From: Caulobacter sp.
Lineage (GTDB): Bacteria; Pseudomonadota; Alphaproteobacteria; Caulobacterales; Caulobacteraceae
DNA: 51,405 nt
Direction: 5' to 3'
Assembly: GCA_030678995.1 (NCBI GenBank)
Contig: JAUXTQ010000007.1
Span: 115,368-166,772, forward strand
This document shows positions 43,658 to 51,405 of the stretch, one piece after another. The notes beneath the pieces were generated by a model that saw nothing but the letters and a program-made list of their open reading frames with translations, ran no database searches and was not told where the DNA came from. Each line of letters starts with the position of its first letter. The first letter of the stretch is position 1. Both the position numbers and the translations under genes were made by a program.

Positions 43658-43862
43658 GCTGAATGGTCCAAGTGTAGGCGACGACAAGGATTCCGTCGGC
43701 GGCCTCGCCAATGAACTGCCAACGGAATTCGCCGCCTTCGACCCGGTCCTGTTCGTCGATGGCGAACGGATCGGTGAAGGTGCGGCTGGCGAACAGGAAG
43801 CCGATACCGTGCTTGCGCCGGTTGGCGGCGTCCTGGGCCGGGTCCCATTTGAACCGACGCAC
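43563..43862 (-). CDS. brnT: BrnT family ribonuclease toxin
   Basis: A 99-residue RelE-fold toxin. FKWDPAQDAANRRKHGIGF at the N-terminus carries the usual W-D-x-x-(K/Q)-A-x-x-N-x-x-K-H-G pattern. RVEGGEFRWQFIGEA is in the middle, and TRIISARPAEPRERRRYW at the C-terminus contains the catalytic Arg residues. It cleaves mRNA when free of BrnA. The start is a GTG at 43862 just downstream of an AT-rich promoter region. The toxin gene precedes the antitoxin gene, as in known brnTA operons. Confidence 0.87.
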   Translation of the reverse strand: MRRFKWDPAQDAANRRKHGIGFLFASRTFTDPFAIDEQDRVEGGEFRWQFIGEAADGILVVAYTWTIQHDGSEVTRIISARPAEPRERRRYWRTRLGDD

Positions 43863-44014
43863 TTATAACCCCAAAAGTGTAGTTACGCCAGTGCTGTAAA
43901 TGCAAGCTATAAGAGCAATTGATAGAATACCCCATATGGATGTCAACCGCTGGCCTCTGGCCCTTCGCGGTGGTTTGCGCGAGCTTGCCGAAACGCCGGA
44001 TCCAGGACGCCGCC

Positions 44015-45673
44015 ATGCCCCGCTATGCCCCCACGACCCAGCTTGAGACCCACGAGGTCACCAACCAGCCGCCGCCGTTCGCCGGGCACAATCTGTTCGA
44101 CAGCGACCTGGCTCTGATGGAGGCGGCTCTGCGCGAAGGGGGTGACTGGGTCACCGCGCCGATGTCGGCGCTGGGGGCGGAGGCGGGCAGCGAAGCGGTG
44201 CTGGAGCTGGGCGAGCTGGCCAATCGCCATCCGCCCGAGCTGGTCCCATTTGACCGCTACGGCCGCCGGATCGACGAGGCCCGGTTCCATCCCAGCTATC
44301 ACCAGCTGATGGGGGTCGCGATGGACCACCACATCCATGACATTGCCTGGACCGCCGACCGGGCCGGGGGCCACGTCGCCCATGCCGGCCTGCTGGCGCT
44401 GATGACCCAGGCCGAGGCGGGCGTGCTGTGCCCGATCAGCATGACCTATGCCGCCGTGCCGGCCCTACGCCACCAGCCCGACGTCACCGGGCCCTGGCTC
44501 GATAAGCTCATCGGCGGGACCTATGACGGCCCGCTGGCGCCGATCGCCGGCAAGCGCGGCGTGACCGTCGGCATGGCCATGACCGAGAAGCAGGGCGGCA
44601 GCGACGTTCGCGCCAACACCACCCGCGCCTTCCCGCTGGAGGCCGGCGGGCGGCTCTACCGGCTGGTCGGGCACAAGTGGTTCTGCTCGGCGCCGATGAG
44701 CGACGGCTTCCTGACCTTGGCTTACACGGACGGCGGCCTCAGCTGCTTCCTGGTTCCCCGCATCGCGCCGGACGGCTCGCGCAACGGCATCCAGGTGATG
44801 CGGCTGAAGGACAAGCTGGGCAACAGGTCCAACGCCTCCAGCGAGATCGAGTACCACGACGCCACGGCCTGGCTGCTCGGCGAGGAGGGCAAGGGCGTGT
44901 CGGTGATCATCGACATGGTCCACCACACCCGGCTGGACACCATGGCCGGGACGCTGGGCATCATGCGCCGGCCGCTGGCCGAGGCGATCAACCATGTCTC
45001 AGGACGCCGGGTGTTCCAGAAGACCCTCGCGGACCAGCCGGCCATGCGCGCGGTCATCGTCGATCTCGGCCTGGAGTACGAAGCCGCCGCGGCCATGACC
45101 ATGCGGGTCGCCCGGGCGTTCGACGGCCAGGGCGAGGGCGACAGGGCCTTTGCCAGACTGGCCGTGGCCCTGGGCAAGTACTGGCTGACCAAGCGCTGCC
45201 CGAACTTCGTCTACGAGTGCATGGAGTGCCACGGTGGCGTCGGCTACGTCGAAGAGACGCCCCTGCCGCGCTATTTCCGCGAAAGCCCGCTGAACGCCAT
45301 CTGGGAGGGGTCGGGCAACGTCATCGCCCTGGACGTCCTGCGCACCCTGCGCAAGGAACCGGCGGCGCTCGAGAGCTACATGGCCGAGATTGCCCTGGCC
45401 TACGGCGCCGACGACCGCCTGGACGAGGCGGCCGGCCGGCTCAACGATCGCCTGTCTGGCTCGCTGGCCGAGGGCGACGCGCGCCGGCTGGTCGAGGACA
45501 TGGCGCTGCTGTTGCAGGGATCGCTGCTGGTTCGCCATGCCCCTTCGGCGGTCGCTGACGCCTTTGTGGCCAGCCGCCTGGCCGGCGACTGGGGCCGCTG
45601 CTTCGGAACGCTTGCCGCGGGCGTGGATATCGACGCCATCGCCCGCCGCTACATTGAGCCGCTGGCCGGCTAA
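44015..45673 (+). CDS. aidB: Acyl-CoA dehydrogenase, AidB-like
   Basis: A 552-residue flavoprotein of the AidB branch. QPPPFAGHNLFDSDLALMEA near residue 14 is the AidB N-terminus, and GMAMTEKQGGSDVRANTT near 190 the FAD/substrate segment. YRLVGHKWFCSAPMSDGFL, RLKDKLGNRSNASSEIEY, and ECHGGVGYVEETPLPRYFRE near 410 with IWEGSGNV follow. E. coli AidB binds DNA and is induced by alkylation damage; whether it dehydrogenates a natural substrate is unclear. ATG at 44015 with AGGA upstream. The adjacent repair gene uvrA and the brn module are separate units. Confidence 0.9.
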   Translation: MPRYAPTTQLETHEVTNQPPPFAGHNLFDSDLALMEAALREGGDWVTAPMSALGAEAGSEAVLELGELANRHPPELVPFDRYGRRIDEARFHPSYHQLMGVAMDHHIHDIAWTADRAGGHVAHAGLLALMTQAEAGVLCPISMTYAAVPALRHQPDVTGPWLDKLIGGTYDGPLAPIAGKRGVTVGMAMTEKQGGSDVRANTTRAFPLEAGGRLYRLVGHKWFCSAPMSDGFLTLAYTDGGLSCFLVPRIAPDGSRNGIQVMRLKDKLGNRSNASSEIEYHDATAWLLGEEGKGVSVIIDMVHHTRLDTMAGTLGIMRRPLAEAINHVSGRRVFQKTLADQPAMRAVIVDLGLEYEAAAAMTMRVARAFDGQGEGDRAFARLAVALGKYWLTKRCPNFVYECMECHGGVGYVEETPLPRYFRESPLNAIWEGSGNVIALDVLRTLRKEPAALESYMAEIALAYGADDRLDEAAGRLNDRLSGSLAEGDARRLVEDMALLLQGSLLVRHAPSAVADAFVASRLAGDWGRCFGTLAAGVDIDAIARRYIEPLAG

Positions 45674-46137
45674 GCCCGGTCGATGCGCGCCGCGAAACAG
45701 CCGCGGCGGGCGTTGTGGGCGTGCAACCAGGCGACGGACGGGTTGTCGAAGAACCGCTCGATCAGCGGCGCAAGCTCGCGCCCTTCCAGCACCTCGGCGT
45801 CGATCATCATGCCGCGCGCGTCATAGGCCCGCACCGACAACAGGCGGCCGGCGAGCGAGGCGGGGACCTCGTCCTCGAACCGGGCCGGCGTCGCCGCCGT
45901 CTCCCGCACGAAGATGGCGTGGGTCGAGCGGTAGGGCGTGTCGACCGCCAGGTGTTCGTGATTGAGCAGCAGCAGGGTCTCGCCCGGCTCCGCGTCTTCC
46001 AGGGTGATGCGGCAGGGAAAGCCCGGCTTGCTGTCGGCGACGTAGCGGATGGCGCCGGCGGCGGTGAGGGCGGCCTCGTCCAGCCCGAACAGCGGGCTGA
46101 AGGGCTCGACGGGCAGGCCGGTGATGACGAAGGACAT
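45670..46137 (-). CDS. DUF1203 family protein
   Basis: A 155-residue soluble protein starting MSFVITGLPVEPFSPLFGL, with PGFPCRITLEDAEPGETLLL near residue 39 and HAIFVRETAATPARF near 71, both typical of DUF1203, and a VAWLHAHNARRGCFAARI end. The pattern P-G-(F/Y)-P-C-R is conserved, suggesting a functional Cys, but no role is known. It has GGAG upstream and converges with the aidB gene, the stops overlapping by four bases. Confidence 0.87.
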   Translation of the reverse strand: MSFVITGLPVEPFSPLFGLDEAALTAAGAIRYVADSKPGFPCRITLEDAEPGETLLLLNHEHLAVDTPYRSTHAIFVRETAATPARFEDEVPASLAGRLLSVRAYDARGMMIDAEVLEGRELAPLIERFFDNPSVAWLHAHNARRGCFAARIDRA

Positions 46138-46327
46138 GGCGGGGCTCCTGATCTGATGTCCGCACGATCGCAGCCGGGCGCGCCCCGCGGCCACCCGATC
46201 CTTGCGCCGTCATGCGTCGTCCTGATCAACGCCGTCCCGGGACTGTCACGGCGAACCGGTAACGACATTCGCGTCGGGCACGCTTCCTGCTGTGGAGCTG
46301 CCCGAGCGTTTCGTTCGGGGACAGGCG

Positions 46328-47029
46328 TTGAAAACTCTCGCCATCATTGCCCGCAAAGGCGGGACCGGGAAAACCACTCTGGCCGTGCATCTGGCCGCCG
46401 CGGCCCATGCCTGCGGCTATGTCACGCTGCTGGCCGACACCGACCGGCAGCACTCGGCCGTCGAGTGGCGGCGCATGCGCCAGATCAGCGAACCGGCGGT
46501 CGAGGCGGTCAAGCCCGGCGCCCTGTTCGCCAGGCAGCAGGACGCCGCCCGCGCCGGGGTCGGCCTGCTGGTGGTCGATACCGGGCCGTCGGTGGAGGAG
46601 GAGGTCGAACAGGCGGTGCGTTGCGCCGATCTCTGCCTGGTCGTCGCCCGTCCGAACTTCTTCGACATCCGCGCCGTGGCCGATTCCGCAGCCCTGGCCG
46701 CCCGCTTCCACAAGCCGGTGGCCTTTGTCCTCAATCAGGCCCCGCACCGCCAGCAGTCGATCGAGGCGCCGGTGTTGATGGAGGCCGTCGCGGCCCTGCG
46801 CGCCCTGGGCTTCCCTGTGGCGCCGATCGGCCTGCGGACGCGCGTCGCCTACCAGCGCAGCGTGGCCCGCGGCTCGACCGCGCAGGATCTGGAGCCCTCC
46901 AGCTCCGCCGCCAGCGAGATCACCGCCCTCTGGTCCTGGGTCGAGGCGCGCCTGCATGCGGACCGTCCGGCCGTGCGCATGCCGACCTTCATGGCCGCCA
47001 GCGACAGCCCGGTCCCCCTGACCTTCTAG
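46328..47029 (+). CDS. ParA/MinD-type Walker ATPase without ParB
   Basis: A 233-residue P-loop ATPase beginning (M)KTLAIIARKGGTGKTTLAVH, with the deviant Walker A KGGTGKT of the ParA/MinD family. LLADTDRQHSAVEWRRMR near residue 36 is the A' motif (DTDRQ instead of DxDPQ), and LVVDTGPSVEEEVEQAVR near 79 the Walker B. A TTG start at 46328 with GGGGA upstream gives the usual N-terminus; a GTG at 46292 would add 12 residues. No ParB, partition site or plasmid gene is next to it, so it may position another cargo. It converges with the acyl-CoA dehydrogenase gene, the stops sharing a CTAG. Confidence 0.82.
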   Translation: MKTLAIIARKGGTGKTTLAVHLAAAAHACGYVTLLADTDRQHSAVEWRRMRQISEPAVEAVKPGALFARQQDAARAGVGLLVVDTGPSVEEEVEQAVRCADLCLVVARPNFFDIRAVADSAALAARFHKPVAFVLNQAPHRQQSIEAPVLMEAVAALRALGFPVAPIGLRTRVAYQRSVARGSTAQDLEPSSSAASEITALWSWVEARLHADRPAVRMPTFMAASDSPVPLTF

Positions 47030-48213
47030 CCGGCCGCCTGCAGCGCCTGGAAGATGACGTTGCGCTGGGTCTCGCTCGATCCCGAATAGATGCTCGCCGC
47101 CCGGGTGGCGAAGTGTTTGGCGGTGGCCCTGGCCCCGTCGGCCAGCAGGCCCGCTTCCTCGCGGAACGGCTCAAGCGCTCCGCCCCGCGTGGTTCCGGCG
47201 ATCTCCATGGCCAGTTCGGCCACCCGCTGGTGCAGCTCGCTGCCGATCAGCTTGAGCACCGAGGGACTGGTGTTGTCGCCCTCGCGCAGGCGGCCGCCGG
47301 GCAACAGGGCCAGTTCCGTCTGTTCGAAGGCGGTCAGCTCGACCTCCGCCGCGACCAGGCGGGCCCGCAGGCCCGGCTCCAGATCGCCGGCGGCCAGGGC
47401 GGCGGCGCGGGCGCGCTGGTAGACCCGCCGGACGAGGGCGGACGGGGTGTTGTTGGACCGGGCCAGCTGCATCAGGCGCTTGGCCACGCCCCAGCCCTGA
47501 CCCTCTTCGCCGATGCGGTTGGCGACCGGCACGCGGACCTGGTCGAAGAACACCGCGTTCAGCTCATGCTCGCCGTCGATGGTGATGATCGGCGAGACGG
47601 TCAGGCCCGGCGAGGGCATGTCGATCAGCAGGAAGGTCAGTCCCCGCTGCGGCTTGTCGCCCATCGCGGTCCGGACCAGAGCGAACATCCGGTTGGCCAG
47701 ATGGGCCCCGGTGGTCCAGATCTTCGAGCCGTCGACCAGGTAGTGCTCGCCTTGCCGCTCGGCCCGCGTGGCGACTCTGGCGAGGTCCGACCCGGCGCCC
47801 GGTTCCGAGAATCCCTGGGCCCAGAGGTCCTCGCCGGAGAGAATGCCGGGCAGGAAGCGCGCCTGCTGCACCGCCGTGCCCATCTCGATCAGTAGCGGAC
47901 CCAGGCTGCGGATGCCGCCGGCGAACAGCACCGGGGCGTCATTGAGGGCGCATTCCCGGTCGAACAGGAAACGCTGGCGGGCCGTCCAGCCCGTGCCGCC
48001 GTGGGCCACCGGCCAGCCCGGCGCGATCCAGCCGCGCTGATACAGCCGGCGGTGCCAGATCCGGCAGGCCTCGATGTCCGAATGCACGCCCAGCGTCCGC
48101 CGACCCGCCTCGCGCAGGTCCGGCGTCAGGGCCTCGGCGAGGAAACGGCGCACATCGTCGAGGAACGCCGCATCGGGATCATCGTCGTTGGCAGCGCGGC
48201 AGGGAACCGACAT
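47026..48213 (-). CDS. Acyl-CoA dehydrogenase
   Basis: A 395-residue flavoenzyme. GWIAPGWPVAHGGTGW near residue 67 and QGFSEPGAGSDLARVATRAE near 133 (FAD/substrate binding) are followed by YLVDGSKIWTTGAHLANRMF. The C-terminal SIYSGSSETQRNVIFQAL holds the FAD-binding YxGxxE region. It belongs to the group that includes steroid and fatty-acid dehydrogenases; the chain length cannot be told. The 86-bp direct repeat begins at its start codon, so its upstream region is repeat DNA. Confidence 0.9.
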   Translation of the reverse strand: MSVPCRAANDDDPDAAFLDDVRRFLAEALTPDLREAGRRTLGVHSDIEACRIWHRRLYQRGWIAPGWPVAHGGTGWTARQRFLFDRECALNDAPVLFAGGIRSLGPLLIEMGTAVQQARFLPGILSGEDLWAQGFSEPGAGSDLARVATRAERQGEHYLVDGSKIWTTGAHLANRMFALVRTAMGDKPQRGLTFLLIDMPSPGLTVSPIITIDGEHELNAVFFDQVRVPVANRIGEEGQGWGVAKRLMQLARSNNTPSALVRRVYQRARAAALAAGDLEPGLRARLVAAEVELTAFEQTELALLPGGRLREGDNTSPSVLKLIGSELHQRVAELAMEIAGTTRGGALEPFREEAGLLADGARATAKHFATRAASIYSGSSETQRNVIFQALQAAG

Positions 48214-48298
48214 GGTCCCACGACACCGCGATCCGGCGAACCTGTCCGTGATTCAGATCAATCAGCTGAACAGGGACAGACACCGAGGTGTCTGTCCC
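48213..48298 (+). repeat. 86-bp direct repeat, left copy
   Basis: It runs from TGGTCCCACGACACCGCGAT to the perfect hairpin GGGACAGACACC-GA-GGTGTCTGTCCC (48273-48298). It is identical to 49156-49241 except for two adjacent bases (AA here, GG there). It overlaps the start codon of the acyl-CoA dehydrogenase and bounds the toxin-antitoxin pair on the left. Confidence 0.92.
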
Positions 48299-48313
48299 TT
48301 CTGTCGGCGGCGT

Positions 48314-48748
48314 TCAGCGCTTGCGGTTCGCGATCTTGAGTCGCTGATTGCTCAGGAGACCCAGCATCGCGGCCCGGAGTTGGTCGTAGAGGCTCTTGGG
48401 AAGCCGGCCATAGGCCCATTGCTGGCCTGGCCGGACCGGCACGATCCCGGCGTCCTCCCAGGAAACGGTGTTCACCTCGTCGGCGACGATATAGCCGCGC
48501 TCGTCATCCAGTCCGAGATGCCGCCCCACCTTGTGCGGGATCTCGATGGCGACATCGCCATCGCGTGGCGGAGAATGGGTGATCGGCGCGACCAGAACGT
48601 CCGTTTCGCCCGCGTCCTTGCGAATGACGGCGGTGACGATCACGCAGGGACGTTCCTTCGCGCCGTCTTCACGTCCTCTTTGGCGCTCGTGCGACCACAG
48701 GAAGTCATACGGGATGACAAGGCCGACTTTCGGCTCGGGCCTTTCCAC
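48314..48748 (-). CDS. PemK/MazF-like toxin family protein
   Basis: A 144-residue protein starting at GTG. PKVGLVIPYDFLWSHERQRG, then GAKERPCVIVTAV and VLVAPITHSPPRDGDVAIEI, follow the SH3-like barrel order of the PemK/MazF-type family in a branch common in alphaproteobacteria. WAYGRLPKSLYDQLRAAMLG is the usual C-terminal helix. MazF-type toxins are sequence-specific endoribonucleases; activity of this branch is inferred only. It lies 7 bases after a Phd-like antitoxin gene, in the antitoxin-first order, between the two 86-bp repeats. Confidence 0.75.
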   Translation of the reverse strand: MERPEPKVGLVIPYDFLWSHERQRGREDGAKERPCVIVTAVIRKDAGETDVLVAPITHSPPRDGDVAIEIPHKVGRHLGLDDERGYIVADEVNTVSWEDAGIVPVRPGQQWAYGRLPKSLYDQLRAAMLGLLSNQRLKIANRKR

Positions 48749-48755
48749 CCGCGAC

Positions 48756-49019
48756 CTACTTCATCAAGGTCTCGAGGTTCGCGTCGGCCTCGCCGTAATC
48801 CGCCGTCGTCAGGGCCTCGGCCCAATCATCCGGCAGCGCTTCCGTCGCGTGCGACCGGCGCGTGTCGCGGGCCATCAGGCGCTCATACTCTCCGATGTCG
48901 ATCAGAACGCGGGCGGTGCGGCGGTGCTTCGTAATGAATACGGGACCTTTACCCGACTGTTCGATGTAGAGTCCGGCCCGGGTCTGGAATTCGGTGGCGC
49001 TCACGGAAATGCCGCTCAT
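48756..49019 (-). CDS. Phd/YefM-like antitoxin
   Basis: An 87-residue protein. MSGISVSATEFQTRAGLYIE is the Phd/YefM N-terminal DNA-binding fold, followed by GPVFITKHRRTARVLIDIGE, the matching beta-hairpin (normally VxIxKxGRxxAVLxS). The disordered acidic C-terminus (EALTTADYGEADANLETL) would bind the toxin. ATG at 49019 with GAAGG upstream. An AT-rich inverted repeat just upstream is the likely autoregulatory operator. Confidence 0.82.
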   Translation of the reverse strand: MSGISVSATEFQTRAGLYIEQSGKGPVFITKHRRTARVLIDIGEYERLMARDTRRSHATEALPDDWAEALTTADYGEADANLETLMK

Positions 49020-49044
49020 TGGAACCTTCCTTCGGATAGTTCCC

Positions 49045-49067
49045 ATATTAGCTATTTTGGCTAATAT
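49045..49067 (-). promoter_or_regulatory. Operator/promoter of the toxin-antitoxin operon
   Basis: ATATTAGC (49045-49052) and GCTAATAT (49060-49067) are exact inverted repeats with a seven-base spacer. On the minus strand the GCTAATAT arm gives a -10-like TAATAT about 30 bases before the ATG. The stretch is strikingly AT-rich for this genome. Confidence 0.65.
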
Positions 49068-49155
49068 CGCAACTGCTTGCGGGGCAAGGCGAAGGACACG
49101 AGGCGACACTTTCGGGTCAACGCAAAACGAGCGTGTGTCCCCATTTCTCTTCGGC

Positions 49156-49241
49156 TGGTCCCACGACACCGCGATCCGGCGGGCCTGTCCGTGATTCAGA
49201 TCAATCAGCTGAACAGGGACAGACACCGAGGTGTCTGTCCC
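49156..49241 (+). repeat. 86-bp direct repeat, right copy
   Basis: 84 of 86 bases match 48213-48298 in the same orientation, including the terminal GGGACAGACACC-GA-GGTGTCTGTCCC hairpin (49216-49241). It lies between the antitoxin promoter and the end of flbY, starting about 90 bases beyond the operator. Confidence 0.92.
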
Positions 49242-49248
49242 GAGGCGT

Positions 49249-49689
49249 CTACGCCCGCTTGTTCAGCGTAATCGCCCGGGCGTCGCCCGCCTGGCTGGCG
49301 GCCCCGGGGCCATATCCCGCGCCGGTGGTGCGTTGCGAGGCGACTTCCTCGGCGATGGCGCGGACCAGGCCCTCGGTGACCGTTCGGGCGGCCTCCAGGG
49401 CGCGGCCCTGGCGGGCGAGGACGGCGTCGAAGCCTTCGGTGGCTCGCATCAGCCGCATCCGCTGCTCCAGCGGCGCGGCCTCGATCAGGGCCGGCGCCTG
49501 GCGCACCCGCGCCGACTCGTGCCGGTAGATGTTGGCGAGCTTCGACAGCTCCTCCATCTGGGCGGCGGCGTCCTGCGGGCGACGCTGCTCGAAGGCCTGG
49601 CACTGGTCGGCCATCAGGGCCGCCAGCCGGTCAGTCAGGGCGATCAGTTGTTCGACGCGGTCGGTCGCGTCACGGGCGTCGAGCGCCAT
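49249..49689 (-). CDS. flbY: Flagellar protein FlbY
   Basis: A 146-residue helical protein (VEQLIALTDRLAALMADQ, EELSKLANIYRHESARV) without signal peptide, resembling a flagellar chaperone-like coiled coil of the FlgN type. In Caulobacter the flgI operon ends with cheL and flbY, the latter needed for flagellum formation, and the size and position here agree. The C-terminus is Gly/Ala-rich (TTGAGYGPGAASQAGDA). It starts 14 bases after the cheL stop. Confidence 0.78.
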   Translation of the reverse strand: MALDARDATDRVEQLIALTDRLAALMADQCQAFEQRRPQDAAAQMEELSKLANIYRHESARVRQAPALIEAAPLEQRMRLMRATEGFDAVLARQGRALEAARTVTEGLVRAIAEEVASQRTTGAGYGPGAASQAGDARAITLNKRA

Positions 49690-49703
49690 GAGAGAGTGTC
49701 CTT

Positions 49704-50021
49704 TTAACTGAGGCCCTGAAGCTTGAGCATTTCGCGCTGAACGGTGTCGGAGATGCCCAGCCCGCCCTGTTTGGCCGCCTGTTTGGCGATGGCGTCGGTC
49801 AGGAACGACTTGAACATCGCCTCGCCGTCGCCGCCGCCGAACGGGGCCTCGGTGGAGAGGCCGGCGAACATCGGCTGGAGCATCATCGACAGGAACGAGG
49901 CTTCGAAGGCCTTCGCGGCCTCCTCGCTCCTGCGCTTGCGGGCCATGTCGGCGGTCGAGGCGGTCGTCGACTGGGCGACGCCCATCATGATGTCGGCGGG
50001 GAGGGCGATCGGAGCGGCCAT
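49704..50021 (-). CDS. cheL: Rod-binding protein CheL (FlgJ N-terminal domain only)
   Basis: A 105-residue protein with the rod-binding domain of Flg[21 protein letters not shown] near residue 35, then [20 protein letters not shown]. It lacks the muramidase domain found in gammaproteobacterial FlgJ, as in other alphaproteobacteria, where a separate lytic enzyme does that work. The ATG at 50021 overlaps the flgI stop (TGATG); a GTG three bases earlier is possible. Confidence 0.87.
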   Translation of the reverse strand: MAAPIALPADIMMGVAQSTTASTADMARKRRSEEAAKAFEASFLSMMLQPMFAGLSTEAPFGGGDGEAMFKSFLTDAIAKQAAKQGGLGISDTVQREMLKLQGLS

Positions 50022-51127
50022 CACATCACCTCGATGTCGGCTTGCAGGGCGCCGGCGGCCTTGATCGCCTGCAGGATGGAGATCATGTCCCGCGGCGTGA
50101 CGCCCAGGGCGTTCAGGCCCGCGACCAGGCTGGACAGGGACGCTCCGTTCTTCAGCGTCAGCAGCTGGCGGCCGCGTTCCTCGTCCACTTCGACGGCGGA
50201 CTGGGTGACCACGGTGGTCTCGCCGGTGCGGCTGAAGGGCTGGGGCTGGCTGACCTGGGGCGTCTCCTGGACCGAGATGGTCAGGTTGCCCTGGGCGATG
50301 GCCACGGTGGAGATGCGCACGGCCTCGCCCATGACGATGACGCCGCTGACCTCATCGACGATCACCTTGGCCGGAGCGTCCGGCTCGACCTCGAGGGTCT
50401 CCACGGCGGTCATGAAACCGACCATGCTCTGGCCCTGCGGCGGGCGCAGGGTGACGATGGTCGGGTTCTCGGCCACGGCCGTGCCGGGGAAGCGGCCGTT
50501 GATCACCGTGGCGATGCGCTGGGCGGTGGTGAAGTCCGGGTTGCGCAGGGTCATGCGCATCTGGCCCATCTGGGCCATCTGGAAGCCGGTCTCGCGCTCG
50601 ATGGTCGCCCCGCCGGCGATACGGCCCGCCGTCGGCACGCCCTTGCTGACGGAGCTGCCGGACGCGCCGGACGCGGACACCGAGCCGGTCTGCACCGTGC
50701 CCTGGGCGACGGCGTAGACCTGGCCGTCGGCGCCCATCAGGGCGGTGACCAGCAGCGTGCCGCCCTGCAGGCTCTTGGCGTCGCCCGCGGCGGAGACGGT
50801 GACGTCGATGGCCGAGCCGGCGGCGGCGAACGGCGGCAGCTTGGCCGTGACCATGACCACGGCGACGTTCTTGGTGTTGAGGTTGGTGTCGCGGACGTTG
50901 ACGCCGAGCCGCTCGAACATCGCCTCGAGGCTCTGGCGGGTCATCGGCGCGTTGCGCAGGTTGTCGCCCGTGCCGTTCAGGCCGACCACCAGCCCATAGC
51001 CGGTCAGCTGGTTCTCGCGCACGCCCTCGAACGCGACGACGTCCTTGATCCGCGACGTGGCGAGGGCCGGCCCGGCCACCGCCAGGGCCAGAACCAGGAC
51101 CAGTTTCCCCACTATCGATGGACGCAT
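50021..51127 (-). CDS. flgI: Flagellar basal-body P-ring protein FlgI
   Basis: A 368-residue periplasmic protein. The signal peptide is [43 protein letters not shown], then [19 protein letters not shown], is the typical FlgI N-terminus, and [20 protein letters not shown] and [19 protein letters not shown] close the protein. FlgI forms the P ring around the rod in the peptidoglycan layer. It is the first gene of flgI-cheL-flbY and divergent from fliX. Confidence 0.97.
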   Translation of the reverse strand: MRPSIVGKLVLVLALAVAGPALATSRIKDVVAFEGVRENQLTGYGLVVGLNGTGDNLRNAPMTRQSLEAMFERLGVNVRDTNLNTKNVAVVMVTAKLPPFAAAGSAIDVTVSAAGDAKSLQGGTLLVTALMGADGQVYAVAQGTVQTGSVSASGASGSSVSKGVPTAGRIAGGATIERETGFQMAQMGQMRMTLRNPDFTTAQRIATVINGRFPGTAVAENPTIVTLRPPQGQSMVGFMTAVETLEVEPDAPAKVIVDEVSGVIVMGEAVRISTVAIAQGNLTISVQETPQVSQPQPFSRTGETTVVTQSAVEVDEERGRQLLTLKNGASLSSLVAGLNALGVTPRDMISILQAIKAAGALQADIEVM

Positions 51128-51332
51128 GTCGTTCCCGCCGCCAACGCTCTACTGCCCGGCCGCCCATGCGAGAAGCGCGCCACGATAATTCGCTAGACTA
51201 TTCAGCCGCTTCCGGCCGGGCGCGGGTGATCTCCGTCTGCTGGCGGCAGAAATTGCCCGGCATTAACCATGCCGCAAGCATGCGGGCCGACATTCAGAGG
51301 CCAACAAGGGTTCGGAGCGGCGTGTCGCCTCC
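51128..51332. promoter_or_regulatory. Divergent flgI/fliX control region with a CtrA-like half-site
   Basis: A TTAACCAT half-site for CtrA is at 51263-51270. In Caulobacter the fliX-flgI region is a class II flagellar promoter under CtrA. No full TTAA-N7-TTAA was found. A sigma-54-like TGGC...TTGC at 51241 has spacing one base too long. Confidence 0.45.
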
Positions 51333-51405
51333 ATGAAAGTCACGGGAACCAGCAACGTCGGATCGGTCGGCGGCGCCCGGGGGGCCGCGCGGCCGGCGGG
51401 GCAGG
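51333..51405 (+). CDS. fliX: Flagellar assembly regulator FliX, N-terminal part
   Basis: The frame from ATG at 51333 reads MKVTGTSNVGSVGGARGAAR and runs off the right edge. The opening MKV-(S/T)-(G/S)-T and Gly-rich sequence, together with the position divergent from flgI, match FliX of Caulobacterales, which couples early flagellar assembly to FlbD-dependent late gene expression. Only 24 residues are visible. Confidence 0.72.
   Translation, partial: MKVTGTSNVGSVGGARGAARPAGQ

Noticed and set aside
48213..49241. Insertion sequence or composite transposon
   Set aside because: The flanking repeats are direct, lack IS-type ends, and no transposase or integrase gene lies within or beside the unit.
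51241..51257. Sigma-54-like TGGC...TTGC element between flgI and fliX
   Set aside because: The GG to GC spacing is 11 bases instead of the required 10, and the -24 element lacks the usual C after TGGCA/C.

Overview
The window is a GC-rich chromosomal segment, very probably from a Caulobacteraceae alphaproteobacterium (Caulobacter/Phenylobacterium-like). The evidence is the flgI-cheL-flbY operon divergent from fliX at the right end, the gene order xth-erpA-dgt-(SPOR protein)-nagZ-scpAB-tatABC-serS-surE-pcm-LytM-DUF815-yajC-secDF-Mth938-phytoene-synthase-like-trmFO, a GAAC-N7-GAAC LexA box upstream of uvrA, and a TTAA-N7-TTAA CtrA-type box. Genus and species cannot be fixed from the sequence alone. 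I saw no rRNA, tRNA, CRISPR array, prophage or complete insertion sequence.

Left part (1-13.2 kb): mostly single metabolic or stress genes. They are a DUF418 membrane protein (cut by the edge), an RNase H-fold-like unknown, a CusF-like lipoprotein, an MDR reductase, a Gfo/Idh/MocA dehydrogenase, a GIY-YIG nuclease between inverted repeats, glutathione peroxidase, a serine hydrolase, IlvD, an Asp/Glu racemase homologue, a truncated globin next to NnrU, a DUF2145 pair behind two palindromic operators, an EthD protein and exonuclease III.

Central part (13.2-35.4 kb): a conserved housekeeping block for Fe-S insertion, dNTP control, division (SPOR protein), peptidoglycan recycling (NagZ), chromosome condensation (ScpAB), Tat export, SerS, SurE and Pcm repair, a LytM factor with a CtrA-type box, YajC-SecD-SecF, and then a PuuD-like membrane protein, a phytoene/squalene synthase-like protein, an S9 peptidase and TrmFO. 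Many of these genes overlap by 1-4 bases. argS, which I would expect between dgt and the SPOR gene, is absent.

Right part (35.4-51.4 kb): four related multi-spanning membrane proteins (the fourth broken by a one-base deletion) around a GST and a small exported protein; uvrA with an SOS box; a BrnT/BrnA module; an AidB-like acyl-CoA dehydrogenase; an orphan ParA-type ATPase; a second acyl-CoA dehydrogenase; a Phd-like/PemK-like toxin-antitoxin pair lying between two near-identical 86-bp direct repeats; and the flagellar locus.

Intergenic space is rich in palindromic repeats of several families. Some supply coding sequence (3' end of the phytoene-synthase-like gene) or a ribosome binding site (surE). 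The observations most worth following are the repeat-bounded toxin-antitoxin cassette, the membrane-protein paralogue cluster, and the GIY-YIG gene between perfect 52-bp inverted repeats.
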